Source: Thermoanaerobaculia bacterium (GTDB taxonomy: Bacteria > Acidobacteriota > Thermoanaerobaculia > Multivoradales > Multivoraceae). From it: 64,000 nt of DNA. The notes below the pieces were generated by a model, which ran no database searches, was not told where the DNA came from, and saw nothing but the letters and a program-made list of their open reading frames with translations. Of the stretch, positions 28,031 through 37,130 are shown piece after piece. The stretch lies in assembly GCA_022826745.1 (NCBI GenBank), contig JAJDUI010000037.1, forward strand, positions 124,001 to 188,000, read 5' to 3'. Numbering within the stretch: the stretch's first letter is position 1; the number at the start of each line of letters is the position of its first letter. The translations under genes and the position numbers were made by a program.

Positions 28031-30874
28031 CTACTCGACCGTCACCCAGATCGGCGACGACCAGGCGATCTCCTTGTTCTTCTGGATCACCCGCACATAG
28101 TAGTAGTGCTCGCCGGGCGTCACGTCGCTGTCGACGAAGGTCAGTTCGACTTCCTGGTCGAGGTTCTGGCGGTTGTAGAGGAAGGTCTGGTCGCGGATGA
28201 TGTCGATCTGCTCGATGCGGGCGGTGCCGATCACCTTGACGACCAGCTCGAAGCGACCCGAGACCTCCGCGATGTCGCCCTGGAGATACTCCCGACCGTT
28301 CGCGCGCATCCGGTAGTCGAGGATGATGTTGTCCGTCGCGGCGTAGGAGTGGCGCTTCCTCATCGCGTCGAGGAGGCCTTCGGCGGAGAAGTCCTCGGCG
28401 ATCGTGGCGGCGTAGGAGATGTGGGTCGAGATGTGGTCCGAGGCCGCCTGCACGCCGAGCTTGTAGCCCTTGGCCCAGGCGTTCCAGACGAAACCGGCGG
28501 GCTGGAAGCCACCCTGCTGGCCGATCGGTTTCTCGCGGGTGGCCGCTCGGGGAGCCCCTTCGTACTCGGCCGAGGTGCGGTCGCCCTGGTAGATCTCGAC
28601 CAGCGGTTCGACCTCGGCGTCGTTGTCGCGCCAGTCGGTGCCCATGCCCGTCGCGGAGGTATGGGGGATCGAGATCGCGTCGTGCTCCCGGAGATACGCG
28701 AACAGCCGCGCCGCGCCTTCCTCGCTCCGCGACTCCGCCTCGGTGATCGGCAGGGTCGGGATGCCGCGCTTCGCGGAGAGGATGTTCCGGTGGCCGCCCG
28801 GGTAGCTGATGCTGCGCTCGTAGGTGTAGACGGGCACGAAGCTCCCCGGCAGCCGGAAGATGTTGGCGATCTGGGGATGGAGCCAGTTGACGTAGTCGAT
28901 GTCCTGGCCGCCCCGGTTGTTGTGCTCGCTGACGCCGAGGAAGTCGAGTTCGGCGGCGTCGAGGGCGTAGCGGTAGGCCTCCATCAGCGAGCCGTCGTTC
29001 AGCCCATCGTGCGAGAACTCGGTGTGGCGGTGGGTGTCGCCCCGGTAGATGCGGTAGGTGCGGCCCTCCGACTCGATCGTGTAGGCCCGGATGCGAGCGA
29101 CGTCTTCGGCCTCGTTGGGATGCACCGGGTACGTCGTGTACGCGCGTGTCTCAGGGTCGACGAGTCGGGGCGGCGTGGCTTCGCCGGTCAGCGAGGGCAG
29201 CTTCGCCGCGTTGATCGAGGAGTGCTCGAAGAGGTACTCCTCCGAGTTCCGGTTGTCCGTCGGCCAGGCCGCGAACAGGTTGCCCTGGCCGTCGGAGGCC
29301 AGTTCCCAGCGCACGTCCTGGCGGCCGCGGCTGAACGGCAGGTGAAGCGGCCGGGTCCATTCATCGCCGACGTAGGCCGTGCCGAAGATCTGCCAGGCGG
29401 CCCGGTGGGCCGGCGTGAAGTCCGGCGTGTCGCGCGCCCGGATCGTGCGGTGGCGGAAGAAGAGCCACATCCGGCCGTCGGCGTCGGCCTGGAGCGCGGG
29501 CAGGTCGTTGAAGCCGGGGATGTACTCGGGCAGTTCCCGTTCGAGCAGCTCGTTCACGTCGGCTTCGGGCACCCGCCAGCGGACGCCCTCCAGCACCGCC
29601 ACCGCGAGAGTGCGCCACTCGTAGAGGCGCGTCGCTTCCTTGTAGATCTCGAAGCCCGAGTCCTTGCCCCACTGGAAGCCGCTCTCGTTCCAGGCGGCCC
29701 AGAGCCGGTTCCGTGAGTCGCAGGCGATCGACACATGGGCCTCGAACTTCGGAGTGTCGGCGACCGGGACCACGTCGCTCCAGCCGGTGCCGGCGAAGCT
29801 CCGCAACTGGATGTCGTAGTTGCCCTGGTCGTAGGTGTCCCAGGCGACGTAGACGCGGCCGTCGCCGCAGGCCGCGACGGCGGGCGTCCAGTCGTTGGCC
29901 GCGGAGGTGGAGACGGGTCCTTCGGCCGACCAGCGGGAGCCGTCGTGGCGGCGGGCGAAGATGTTGGAGCGGCCGTCGCGGAAGCCCTGCCAGACCAGCC
30001 ACAGGTTGCCCTCCGCGTCACTGGCTAGCTCGTGCTCGATGTCGGCCTGAGGTGCGTAGGTCAGGCGTTCGGTTGCCGACCAGGATCCGTCGGCGGCGTT
30101 CTGCAGGTAGCGGCCGTAGAGGTCGAAGTTGCCGTCCACCTGCTCGGACCAGACCACCCAGGGGCGGCCGCGGCCGTCGCGGCCGAGCTTCGGCATCAGA
30201 CGGTCGCCCGGTTCGTCGGTGACCTGGATGGCGGGCTGCCAGGCCGAGCCGTCGAAGCGCCTTGCCACGATCGAGACGCCGCCGTCCCGGTAGGCGGTCC
30301 AGGCGGCCCAGACCTCACCGTCCTCGCCGCTCGTCATCGTCGCGAAGTCGTTCTCGACCTCGGGCGAGGACAGCGGCTCCGCCGGCGCCACCCGGTCGGC
30401 CAGCACGGCGCCGTCGAGGAAGGAGAGTTCCTCGCCGACCCGGAGATCGGACGGCCGCAGGTCGAAATCGCCGTGGGGAGTCGAGAAGGCGAGCCGCGTC
30501 CCCGACCGGGCCGCCACGTCGACCACGACGCCCGGGTGGTGAAGGTAGGTCACCGTGCCCTTCGGGTCCTCCCACTGGTAGACCCGGCGGGGGTAGTTCA
30601 TCCCCGGCCTGGTCGCCATCGTCCAGCTCGCGCCGTCGACCGACTCCGACGGGTGCACGCTCCAGTTCCGCAGCGCCAGCAAGTCGCCGCCGGTCGCTTC
30701 GACGGAGCCGTTCCAGGACCGCGGTTCGCTGTCAGTGATCCCGAACCGGACGCGGACGGAGACGACGTCGTCGCCGGTCAGCGGCGGGATGGCCTGTGCA
30801 CCGAGCGAGCCGGTCAGGAGGAAGGCGGCGAGACAGCCGAGAGCGGGGGCGCGCAGGACAGGTTGTCGAGCCAT
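28031..30874 (-). CDS. DUF3604 protein with N-terminal repeat region (secreted, PHP-like)
   Basis: A 947-residue secreted protein with signal peptide LGCLAAFLLTGSLGAQA. Residues about 150-550 contain repeated segments such as GDRLMPKLGRDGRGRPWVVW and HELASDAEGNLWLVWQGF, like a propeller. From about residue 600 comes the DUF3604 domain: GDTHRHTEFSHDG, SEHNNRGG, a segment with IPHTSATG, and AASDHIS. The His and Asp pattern resembles a PHP-type metal phosphoesterase. No enzymatic activity is established for the family. The stop lies two bases before the UreH-like permease start, so it may head the metal/SPFH operon. A second DUF3604 gene lies divergently at 30985. Confidence 0.87.
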   Translation of the reverse strand: MARQPVLRAPALGCLAAFLLTGSLGAQAIPPLTGDDVVSVRVRFGITDSEPRSWNGSVEATGGDLLALRNWSVHPSESVDGASWTMATRPGMNYPRRVYQWEDPKGTVTYLHHPGVVVDVAARSGTRLAFSTPHGDFDLRPSDLRVGEELSFLDGAVLADRVAPAEPLSSPEVENDFATMTSGEDGEVWAAWTAYRDGGVSIVARRFDGSAWQPAIQVTDEPGDRLMPKLGRDGRGRPWVVWSEQVDGNFDLYGRYLQNAADGSWSATERLTYAPQADIEHELASDAEGNLWLVWQGFRDGRSNIFARRHDGSRWSAEGPVSTSAANDWTPAVAACGDGRVYVAWDTYDQGNYDIQLRSFAGTGWSDVVPVADTPKFEAHVSIACDSRNRLWAAWNESGFQWGKDSGFEIYKEATRLYEWRTLAVAVLEGVRWRVPEADVNELLERELPEYIPGFNDLPALQADADGRMWLFFRHRTIRARDTPDFTPAHRAAWQIFGTAYVGDEWTRPLHLPFSRGRQDVRWELASDGQGNLFAAWPTDNRNSEEYLFEHSSINAAKLPSLTGEATPPRLVDPETRAYTTYPVHPNEAEDVARIRAYTIESEGRTYRIYRGDTHRHTEFSHDGLNDGSLMEAYRYALDAAELDFLGVSEHNNRGGQDIDYVNWLHPQIANIFRLPGSFVPVYTYERSISYPGGHRNILSAKRGIPTLPITEAESRSEEGAARLFAYLREHDAISIPHTSATGMGTDWRDNDAEVEPLVEIYQGDRTSAEYEGAPRAATREKPIGQQGGFQPAGFVWNAWAKGYKLGVQAASDHISTHISYAATIAEDFSAEGLLDAMRKRHSYAATDNIILDYRMRANGREYLQGDIAEVSGRFELVVKVIGTARIEQIDIIRDQTFLYNRQNLDQEVELTFVDSDVTPGEHYYYVRVIQKNKEIAWSSPIWVTVE

Positions 30875-30984
30875 GGCTCCTCCAGGCGAGGCGAACAGAA
30901 AGGTGGTTGGCGGTTCATCCTAGCGTCGCAGCGCGGCCGCCGCCGCTACACTGACTTCACTCACCGTCCGAAGGGAGGTCCGCC

Positions 30985-32916
30985 GTGCAGCGAGTCGCCG
31001 TCTTGTCCCTGATCGTGCTTCTGGCCATCGCCTGCGCCGCCGATGAGTCGGCCGACGCTCCCGCAACCCCGGCCGGGGCCTCCGCCGGTGGAAGCGGCAA
31101 CCCCGCGGACCGCCAGGCCTTCTTCGGCGACCTGCACGTCCACACGACGTATTCCTACGATGCCTTCGTGTTCGGCACCCGCGCCGGCCCGGACGAGGCC
31201 TACGAGTTCGCCAAGGGGAACCCGATCGAGCATCCGGCCGGGTTCGAACTGAAGCTCGACCGGCCGCTCGACTTCCAGGGCGTCTCGGACCACGCGAACT
31301 ACCTCGGCATGCTGCCGGCGATGCAGGACCCGGACCAGGCGGCATACAACCACCCGGCCGCCGAGACTGTCCGTAACGCCGAGACCATCCAGGAGCGGCG
31401 CGGCATCTTCGCCGCCCTGCAGCCCTACGTGCGGTTCATGAAGGACGCCGACCCGAGCAACCGCGAGCAACTCGACAAGAACGTCGTCCGTTCCGCCTGG
31501 AGCGAGATCGTCGGGTCCGCGAACCGCCACTACGAGCCCGGCGTCTTCACGACGTTCATCGCCTACGAGTACACCTCGGCGGGCGCCGGCGGCCTCTACG
31601 AGAACCTGCACCGCAACGTCGTTTTCCGCGGCGACGAGGCGCCGGACATCCCGTTCTCGCGGCTCGACTCCTACAACCCGGAGGACCTCTGGGCCCGGAT
31701 GGACGTATGGCGCGACCAGGGCTACGAGGCGATCGCGATCCCGCACAACACGAACGGCTCCGGCGGACGGATGTTCGAGTACGAGTACTTCGAGGGCGGC
31801 GCGATCGACCAGGCCTACTCGGATCTCCGCAGGCGCAACGAGCCGATCGTCGAGATCACCCAGACCAAGGGGACTTCGGAGACTCATCCGGCGCTGTCGC
31901 CGAACGACGAGTGGGCGGGCTTCGAGATCATGCCGTATCGCGTTTCCACCAGCGTCCTGAGCGAGCCGCCGGGCAGCTACGTCCGCGATGCCTTTCGCCG
32001 GGGTCTCACGATCGAAGCGGGCGGCGTGTCGAACCCGTACAAGCTCGGCGTCATCGGTTCGTCCGACACCCACGTCTCCGCCGGTTCCTTCGCCGAGGAG
32101 AACTACTGGGGCGCCTCGGGGTTCATGCAGGTGACGCCCCAGCAGCGCGGGTCGGTGCCGAGCGAACCCGGGGCGGGCGCCGATCTGCAGAACCCCACCG
32201 CCGCTGCGGAAGCGATCGACGACGGCAGCGGCCGTATCTACCCCTTCACGACGGCGATCACGAGCGGCGCCTCCGGCCTCGCCGGCGTCTGGGCCGAGGA
32301 GAACACCCGCGAGGCGATCTTCGACGCGATGCGCCGCAAGGAGACCTTCGGCACCAGTGGAACGAGGATGAGGGTGCGCTTCTTTGGTGGCGCTGGCCTT
32401 GCCGGCCTCGACCTCGACGACCCGGAACTGGTCGCCTCCGCCTACGAGAGCGGCGTGCCGATGGGCGGCGACCTCACCGGCGACGACGGCGACGAAGCCC
32501 CGAGCTTCCTCGTGTGGGCGATCCGCGACACGATGGCCGCGCCGCTCCAGCGCGTGCAGATCGTCAAGGGCTGGGAATCAGGCGGCGAGACCGCGGAGAT
32601 CGTCTACGACGTCGCCTGCTCCGACGGTCTCGAGGTCGACCCGGCGACGAATCGCTGCCCCGACAACGGCGCCACGGTCGACCTCAGCGACTGCTCGGCC
32701 AGCACCGGCGTCGGCGCCGCCGAACTGAAGACCGTCTGGACCGACCCGAACTTCGATTCGAACCAGCGCGCCTTCTACTACGCGCGGGTGCTCGAGAACC
32801 CGACCTGCCGCTGGTCGAGTTGGGACGCGCTGCGCGCTGGCACCGCTCCGCGGCAGGACTTCCCGGCGACGATCCAGGAGCGCGCCTGGTCGTCGCCGAT
32901 CTGGTACACGCCCTAG
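30985..32916 (+). CDS. DUF3604 lipoprotein (PHP-like)
   Basis: A 643-residue lipoprotein. GTG start with an AAGGGAGG ribosome-binding site. The signal ends in LAIACAAD, a lipobox, so the protein is anchored in a membrane and faces the periplasm or outside. The DUF3604 domain occupies nearly the whole chain: [16 protein letters not shown] near residue 48, [10 protein letters not shown] near 98, AYEYTSAG and [10 protein letters not shown]. The paired His and Asp residues fit a multi-metal site of the PHP type. It lacks the N-terminal repeat region of the divergent homolog at 28031. It does not look like a recent duplicate, because only the metal motifs are shared. The substrate is unknown. Confidence 0.88.
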   Translation: MQRVAVLSLIVLLAIACAADESADAPATPAGASAGGSGNPADRQAFFGDLHVHTTYSYDAFVFGTRAGPDEAYEFAKGNPIEHPAGFELKLDRPLDFQGVSDHANYLGMLPAMQDPDQAAYNHPAAETVRNAETIQERRGIFAALQPYVRFMKDADPSNREQLDKNVVRSAWSEIVGSANRHYEPGVFTTFIAYEYTSAGAGGLYENLHRNVVFRGDEAPDIPFSRLDSYNPEDLWARMDVWRDQGYEAIAIPHNTNGSGGRMFEYEYFEGGAIDQAYSDLRRRNEPIVEITQTKGTSETHPALSPNDEWAGFEIMPYRVSTSVLSEPPGSYVRDAFRRGLTIEAGGVSNPYKLGVIGSSDTHVSAGSFAEENYWGASGFMQVTPQQRGSVPSEPGAGADLQNPTAAAEAIDDGSGRIYPFTTAITSGASGLAGVWAEENTREAIFDAMRRKETFGTSGTRMRVRFFGGAGLAGLDLDDPELVASAYESGVPMGGDLTGDDGDEAPSFLVWAIRDTMAAPLQRVQIVKGWESGGETAEIVYDVACSDGLEVDPATNRCPDNGATVDLSDCSASTGVGAAELKTVWTDPNFDSNQRAFYYARVLENPTCRWSSWDALRAGTAPRQDFPATIQERAWSSPIWYTP

Positions 32917-33122
32917 GGTTGCGCCTTCCGGGTCCGCCGGCGGGCCTGCACGAGAAAGACGACGAGCGCCAGTGCGCCGCCGAGCAGGGCAAGCGCCGGC
33001 GTGTCCGCGCCCTTTTCGCCGAGCATGGCGTTGAACGCGGCGCCGGCGAGGATGCCGATCAGGACGGCGAGCAGAGCCCTCAACGCGACGTGGGTCCTGG
33101 GTCCGGATCGTGCTTCGCTCAT
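32913..33122 (-). CDS. Small two-helix membrane protein
   Basis: A 69-residue protein with two predicted membrane helices ([22 protein letters not shown] and [18 protein letters not shown], residues 14-35 and 43-61) and a basic C-terminus (RRRTRKAQP), which suggests both ends are cytoplasmic. No family is recognised. It converges on the DUF3604 lipoprotein with a four-base overlap of stop codons. The composition is hydrophobic and consistent with a real gene, and a CCAAAAGGAGTTGGGC-type ribosome-binding region lies upstream of its ATG. Confidence 0.7.
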   Translation of the reverse strand: MSEARSGPRTHVALRALLAVLIGILAGAAFNAMLGEKGADTPALALLGGALALVVFLVQARRRTRKAQP

Positions 33123-33190
33123 TGCCCAACTCCTTTTGGGGCTCTGATGAGAGTATGCCCGACCCGATCAATCGCGGGAACGCTCCTGCC

Positions 33191-33219
33191 TTGACGGGTT
33201 CCTGGACGATCCGTAGCGT
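33191..33219 (+). promoter_or_regulatory. Candidate sigma-70-like promoter for the enolase-superfamily gene
   Basis: TTGACG and TAGCGT are separated by 17 bases, upstream of a GGAGG ribosome-binding site and the ATG at 33241. The -35 box matches five of six consensus bases and the -10 box is weaker. In a GC-rich genome this could be chance. Confidence 0.35.
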
Positions 33220-33240
33220 CATCCCGCCGGAGGCACCCTA

Positions 33241-34356
33241 ATGAAGATCGACGACCTCAGCATCACTCTCTTCGCCTGGAACGACATTCCGCCCCACTCC
33301 TACCTGGGGCGAGGTCCGTTCGACCCGACCGGCAAGCCGAACCAGGTCGGCGAGCTCGCCTTGGTGACGATCCGTACCGACGAGGGAATCGAGGGGCACT
33401 CCTTCCTCGGCATGGGGGCGAGCGTCGCGGCCCAGCCGCTGCTGCGAATGCTGAAGCCGGTCGTGATGGGCCGCGACCCGCTGGCTCGGGAGCAGCTCTA
33501 CCAGGAGATGCTGGAGCGGCGGCTGGTGGTGCAGCCCTGGGTGGTCGGCGCCGTCGACGTGGCGCTCTGGGATATCGGCGGCAAGGCGGCGGGCGAGCCG
33601 ATTCACCGGCTGCTCGGCACGTACCGGGACAAGCTGCCGGCCTATGCGAGCTCCGAGCAGCAGCCGAGCGTCGAGGCCTACGTCGAACAGGCGCTCACCT
33701 ACCAGGGCAACGGCTGGCAGGGCTACAAGATCCACCCGTTCCGCGTCTGGCGCGACGACATGGAGATCTGCCGGGCCGTACGCGAGGCGGTCGGCGACGG
33801 CTTCCCGCTGATGCTCGACTCGACCTGGGGCTACGACTACCCGCAGGCGCTACGGGTCGGAAAGGTGATCGAGGAACTCGACTTCGAGTGGTACGAGGAC
33901 CCGCTCGGCGACCAGGACATCTACAACTACACGAAGCTACGGCAGCAGCTCCGCATCCCGATCCTGGCGACCGAGTTCCCCGGCGCCTGGTACGACTCGT
34001 TCGCGCCCTGGATCTACAACCAGGCGACGGACTACCTGCGCGGCGACGTCGCGCTCAAGGGCGGCATCACCGGCTGCCTGAAGGCCGCGCACCTGGCCGA
34101 GGGCTTCGGCATGAACTTCGAGATCCACCACGGCGGCAACTCGCTCAACAACGTCGCCCACCTCCACCTGAGCGCCGCGATCCGCAACTGCGAGTGGTTC
34201 GAGGTCCTGTTGCCGGCCGGCGCGCAGAAGTACGGGCTGGTCGAGGACGTCGAGGTCGACGCCGAGGGCTACGTCCACGCCCCGACGGGCCCGGGCCTCG
34301 GCGTCGAGATCGACTTCGACCTGATCGGGCGGAACAAGACCGCCGAGCTGCGGTAG
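33241..34356 (+). CDS. Mandelate racemase/muconate lactonizing-type enolase-superfamily enzyme
   Basis: A 371-residue cytoplasmic protein. The capping domain (residues 1-125) is followed by a TIM-like barrel. The barrel shows YKIHPF where the family has its second-strand base, then metal ligands in MLDSTWGYD, WYEDPL and ATEFPGAW, and a late EIHHGGNS with the His base region. Members abstract an alpha-proton from carboxylates and dehydrate or racemise sugar acids. The KxH pair, rather than KxK, means the reaction cannot be assigned here. A strong GGAGG site precedes the start. Three members of this superfamily lie within 7.5 kb. Confidence 0.87.
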   Translation: MKIDDLSITLFAWNDIPPHSYLGRGPFDPTGKPNQVGELALVTIRTDEGIEGHSFLGMGASVAAQPLLRMLKPVVMGRDPLAREQLYQEMLERRLVVQPWVVGAVDVALWDIGGKAAGEPIHRLLGTYRDKLPAYASSEQQPSVEAYVEQALTYQGNGWQGYKIHPFRVWRDDMEICRAVREAVGDGFPLMLDSTWGYDYPQALRVGKVIEELDFEWYEDPLGDQDIYNYTKLRQQLRIPILATEFPGAWYDSFAPWIYNQATDYLRGDVALKGGITGCLKAAHLAEGFGMNFEIHHGGNSLNNVAHLHLSAAIRNCEWFEVLLPAGAQKYGLVEDVEVDAEGYVHAPTGPGLGVEIDFDLIGRNKTAELR

Positions 34357-34360
34357 CTGT

Positions 34361-35092
34361 CTACTTCCCGGTCAGCTCCATCTTCAGCCACGAAACCAAC
34401 GCCGGCTCGAGATCCGCGTTCTTCGCGAACATCGGCAGGCCGTGCTCGGGGCCGTCGTAGATCTTCGCGGTCGAGTTCGGGTGCTTCGACCCGTCGACGG
34501 CGCCCTTGAGCTGTTTGTCGACGCCGGCGGTGATCGTGTCGCCGGTCGCCGCGGCGGCGAAGACCGCCAGGTCGGACTTGGCCGCCATGTTCGCCACGGC
34601 CGCTTCGCTCGGCGGGCCCGACAGCAGCATGAGCGCCTTGACGTCCCGCCGCGCGGCGAGATCCGCCGTCAGCATCGCGCCGCAACTGGCGCCCCCGGCC
34701 GCCACGCGGGAGGCGTCGACGCCATCCTGCTTGACGAGGTAGTCGAACGCCATGTCGACGTCACCGGACGCCGTCTGCAGGAACGGTGGGAACCCGCCTG
34801 CTTCACGGATCCCGGCGCCGCCGCTCTCGCCGAAGCCGCGCAGGTCCATCGTCAGCACATGCACGCCCGCGTCGACGAGCTGCGACGCGATGCCGGACCA
34901 GGACTTCCGGTCCATGTTGCACTGGTGGATGAGCAGCATCGCCGGACCGGGCTTGCCCGGCGACATGTAGGTCGCCTTGAGCATCGTGCCGTCGGCCGCC
35001 TTGAGGTCGACATCCATCGAGCCGGCCGCCGCCGGAAGCGCAGCCAGCGCCAGGAACGCTGCTGCCGCAAGAACTGAAGTGGTGTACCGCAT
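34361..35092 (-). CDS. Secreted alpha/beta hydrolase (dienelactone-hydrolase-like)
   Basis: A 243-residue protein. ATG 35092 is chosen because GAGAGGAG lies upstream and the next residues form a signal peptide (SVLAAAAFLALAALPAAAG), giving a periplasmic enzyme. Alpha/beta hydrolase features are LLIHQCNMD, DLRGFGESGG and the nucleophile elbow GGASCGAM (Ser near residue 145), with GPEHGLPMF supplying a likely catalytic His. The acid residue cannot be placed with certainty. Esterase or small peptidase activity is likely, but the substrate is unknown. It converges on the enolase-superfamily gene with only four bases between the stops. Confidence 0.82.
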   Translation of the reverse strand: MRYTTSVLAAAAFLALAALPAAAGSMDVDLKAADGTMLKATYMSPGKPGPAMLLIHQCNMDRKSWSGIASQLVDAGVHVLTMDLRGFGESGGAGIREAGGFPPFLQTASGDVDMAFDYLVKQDGVDASRVAAGGASCGAMLTADLAARRDVKALMLLSGPPSEAAVANMAAKSDLAVFAAAATGDTITAGVDKQLKGAVDGSKHPNSTAKIYDGPEHGLPMFAKNADLEPALVSWLKMELTGK

Positions 35093-35187
35093 GAGTGTCT
35101 CCTCTCGGTCGGATGCGGCCGTGCGCATCGCAGGCCCCGGCGTGCCGGTCCCCTGGGGTTGTGTGAGTTGTGCGAGGGCGGACTCTA

Positions 35188-36024
35188 CTACCGAGGGACC
35201 AACGCGACGATCCGCACCGGCGCTCCGGTGCCGCCCTCGATCTTCATCGGCAGCGCCGCGAGCAGGAAGCCGGTCTCCGGCACTTCCGACAGGTCGCCGA
35301 CGTTCTCCAGGTTCGGGACGCCCGCGGCGCCGCCGATCTGGTGGACGATGAAGTCGGTCGACTGGCCGTAGTCGACGCTCGCCGTGTCGATGCCGAGCAG
35401 GCCGATGCCGCGGTCCTCCAGCAGCAGGCGCGCCGCGTCCTCGCCGACGCCCGGGAAGTGCAGGTTGCTCGCGTCGCCGGGCGTGTCGTCGCCGAGGTAG
35501 GCGAGGGCGTCGGGCCAGCGGGACGCCCAGCCCGTGCGGATCAGCACCGCCGATCCGGCCGGCACCGGGCCGTGCCGTTCTTCCCAGGCGAGGACGTCTT
35601 CGGCGGTCACGAGATAGTCGGCGTCGGCCGCGGCCGATTCGCTGACGTCGACGACGATGCCCGGCAGGACCAGCCGGTCGAGCGGGATCGAGGCGACGTC
35701 GTCGCCGCCCTCGGCGAAGTGGACGGGCGCGTCGAGATGCGTGCCGCCGTGCTCGGCGGTCGCGAACTCCTTGGCGGCGTAGAAGTAGCCGGCTTCGGTC
35801 ACGCCCTCGGCGAGCGTGTCGAGCGCGAAGCCCTTCGTGTCGGTGGGCCAGTACAGCGTGTCGCCGCCGTAGGCGTGGCTGAGGTCGATCATCCGCCAGC
35901 CGGCGACGGCGTCCGCGTCCGGGACGGCCGGCGAGGCCGCCTCTTCAGACGCGGGCGCGGCGCAGGCGGCGAACAGCAACGTGGCGAGGAGGAAGGCTGG
36001 ACGTTGGTCTGGTTGTCGAATCAT
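35188..36024 (-). CDS. Cyclase-family (kynurenine-formamidase-like) lipoprotein
   Basis: A 278-residue protein with a lipoprotein signal (LLATLLFAACAAP) and the cyclase-family metal motif HGGTHLDAPVHFAEGGD, equivalent to the HxGTHxDxPxHF signature that binds zinc or manganese in kynurenine formamidase and isatin hydrolase. These enzymes hydrolyse amide or lactam bonds of small carboxylates. Export of a member is unusual and hints at action outside the cytoplasm. It follows the hydroxyacid dehydrogenase gene on the same strand with a 28-base gap, so it probably belongs to the same catabolic unit. The substrate is unknown. Confidence 0.86.
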   Translation of the reverse strand: MIRQPDQRPAFLLATLLFAACAAPASEEAASPAVPDADAVAGWRMIDLSHAYGGDTLYWPTDTKGFALDTLAEGVTEAGYFYAAKEFATAEHGGTHLDAPVHFAEGGDDVASIPLDRLVLPGIVVDVSESAAADADYLVTAEDVLAWEERHGPVPAGSAVLIRTGWASRWPDALAYLGDDTPGDASNLHFPGVGEDAARLLLEDRGIGLLGIDTASVDYGQSTDFIVHQIGGAAGVPNLENVGDLSEVPETGFLLAALPMKIEGGTGAPVRIVALVPR

Positions 36025-36052
36025 GGCTCTCTGCTCCTCGCTCCTGGTTCAG

Positions 36053-37099
36053 CTACAGGGCCAGCGCCGTCGAGAAGTCGGGCACTCCCTCCCAGCGTCC
36101 CGGATCGCTGGCCCGCATCACGGCGATCGTCTTGATCGCCTCCGGGTTCGCGATGCCGTGGGGCATCTGACCGGTGAGCACCCGGATCACGTTCTCGGCC
36201 TGGCGGATCGGGCACTCGCCGAGGAACACCGGCGAGAACCCGGCGATGTGCGGGGTCACCATGCAGTTGGGCAGCTTCAGCAACGGATCGTCTCGGTCGA
36301 TCGGTTCCTTCTCGGTGACGTCGAGCGCGGCGGCTTCGATCCGGCCTTCGGCGAGCGCTTCGGCCAGGGCCTCGCCGTCGACGATCTTCCCGCGCGCCGC
36401 GTTGACCAGGAGCGCCGTCGGCTTCATCAGCGCCAGCGTGTCCCGGTTGATCAGGTGGTGCGTCTCGTCCGTCATCGAGCAGTGGATCGTCACGTAGTCG
36501 GCTTCGGCCAGCAGCTCCTCGAGCGGCACGATCTGGACGCCGTAGAGGTCGGCCGCGACCTGGTCGACGTACGGGTCGGCGGCGATGATCCGGGCAGGGC
36601 CGAAGCCGCGGGCACGGGTGGCGAAGGCGCGGCCGATGTTGCCGAAGCCGATGATGCCGACCGTGTGGCCTGCGATCCGCCGGGCGCCGGTGAGGAGGCC
36701 GAGCATCGATTCCCGATGGCCCCAGCGGCCCTCGCGGGTCGTGGCGGCGGCGTCGACCACGCGCCGGGTGAGGGCGAGCATCAACGCCATCGCATGGTCG
36801 GCCACCTCGGTCGTGTTCGACCCGGGCACGTTGGTCGCCAGGATGCCGAGCTCGGTCGCGGCGTCCAGGTCGATCGAGTCGACGCCGACTCCCAGCCGGC
36901 TGACCACCTTGAGCTTCGGGCAGCGCTCCATCACCGAGCGCGTGGTCAGCGGCATGACGCCGATCAGGGCGCCGTCGGCGTCGGAGAGCAGGTCGACGAG
37001 GTCGTCCTCCGTGCGGCAGACACCCTCCACGACCTCGAAGCCTTGCTCTTCGAACAGATCCCCGCGGTTGAAGGGGCTCTTCTGCATCGCTACTTTCAC
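36053..37099 (-). CDS. D-isomer-specific 2-hydroxyacid dehydrogenase
   Basis: A 348-residue NAD-dependent enzyme. The Rossmann motif reads GIIGFGNIGRA. The catalytic trio appears as VNAARGKIVD (Arg), DVTEKEP (Glu) and TPHIAGFSP (His). The family interconverts 2-oxo and 2-hydroxy acids such as glycerate, phosphoglycerate or phosphonate analogues. It is likely soluble and cytoplasmic. Position and strand suggest an operon with the SDR upstream (31 bases) and the cyclase-family lipoprotein downstream. It may process the hydroxy or keto acid made by the nearby enolase-superfamily dehydratases. Confidence 0.88.
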   Translation of the reverse strand: MKVAMQKSPFNRGDLFEEQGFEVVEGVCRTEDDLVDLLSDADGALIGVMPLTTRSVMERCPKLKVVSRLGVGVDSIDLDAATELGILATNVPGSNTTEVADHAMALMLALTRRVVDAAATTREGRWGHRESMLGLLTGARRIAGHTVGIIGFGNIGRAFATRARGFGPARIIAADPYVDQVAADLYGVQIVPLEELLAEADYVTIHCSMTDETHHLINRDTLALMKPTALLVNAARGKIVDGEALAEALAEGRIEAAALDVTEKEPIDRDDPLLKLPNCMVTPHIAGFSPVFLGECPIRQAENVIRVLTGQMPHGIANPEAIKTIAVMRASDPGRWEGVPDFSTALAL

Positions 37100-37130
37100 G
37101 TTCCGCTCCTTGTCCGGGAACTGCTGGAGG

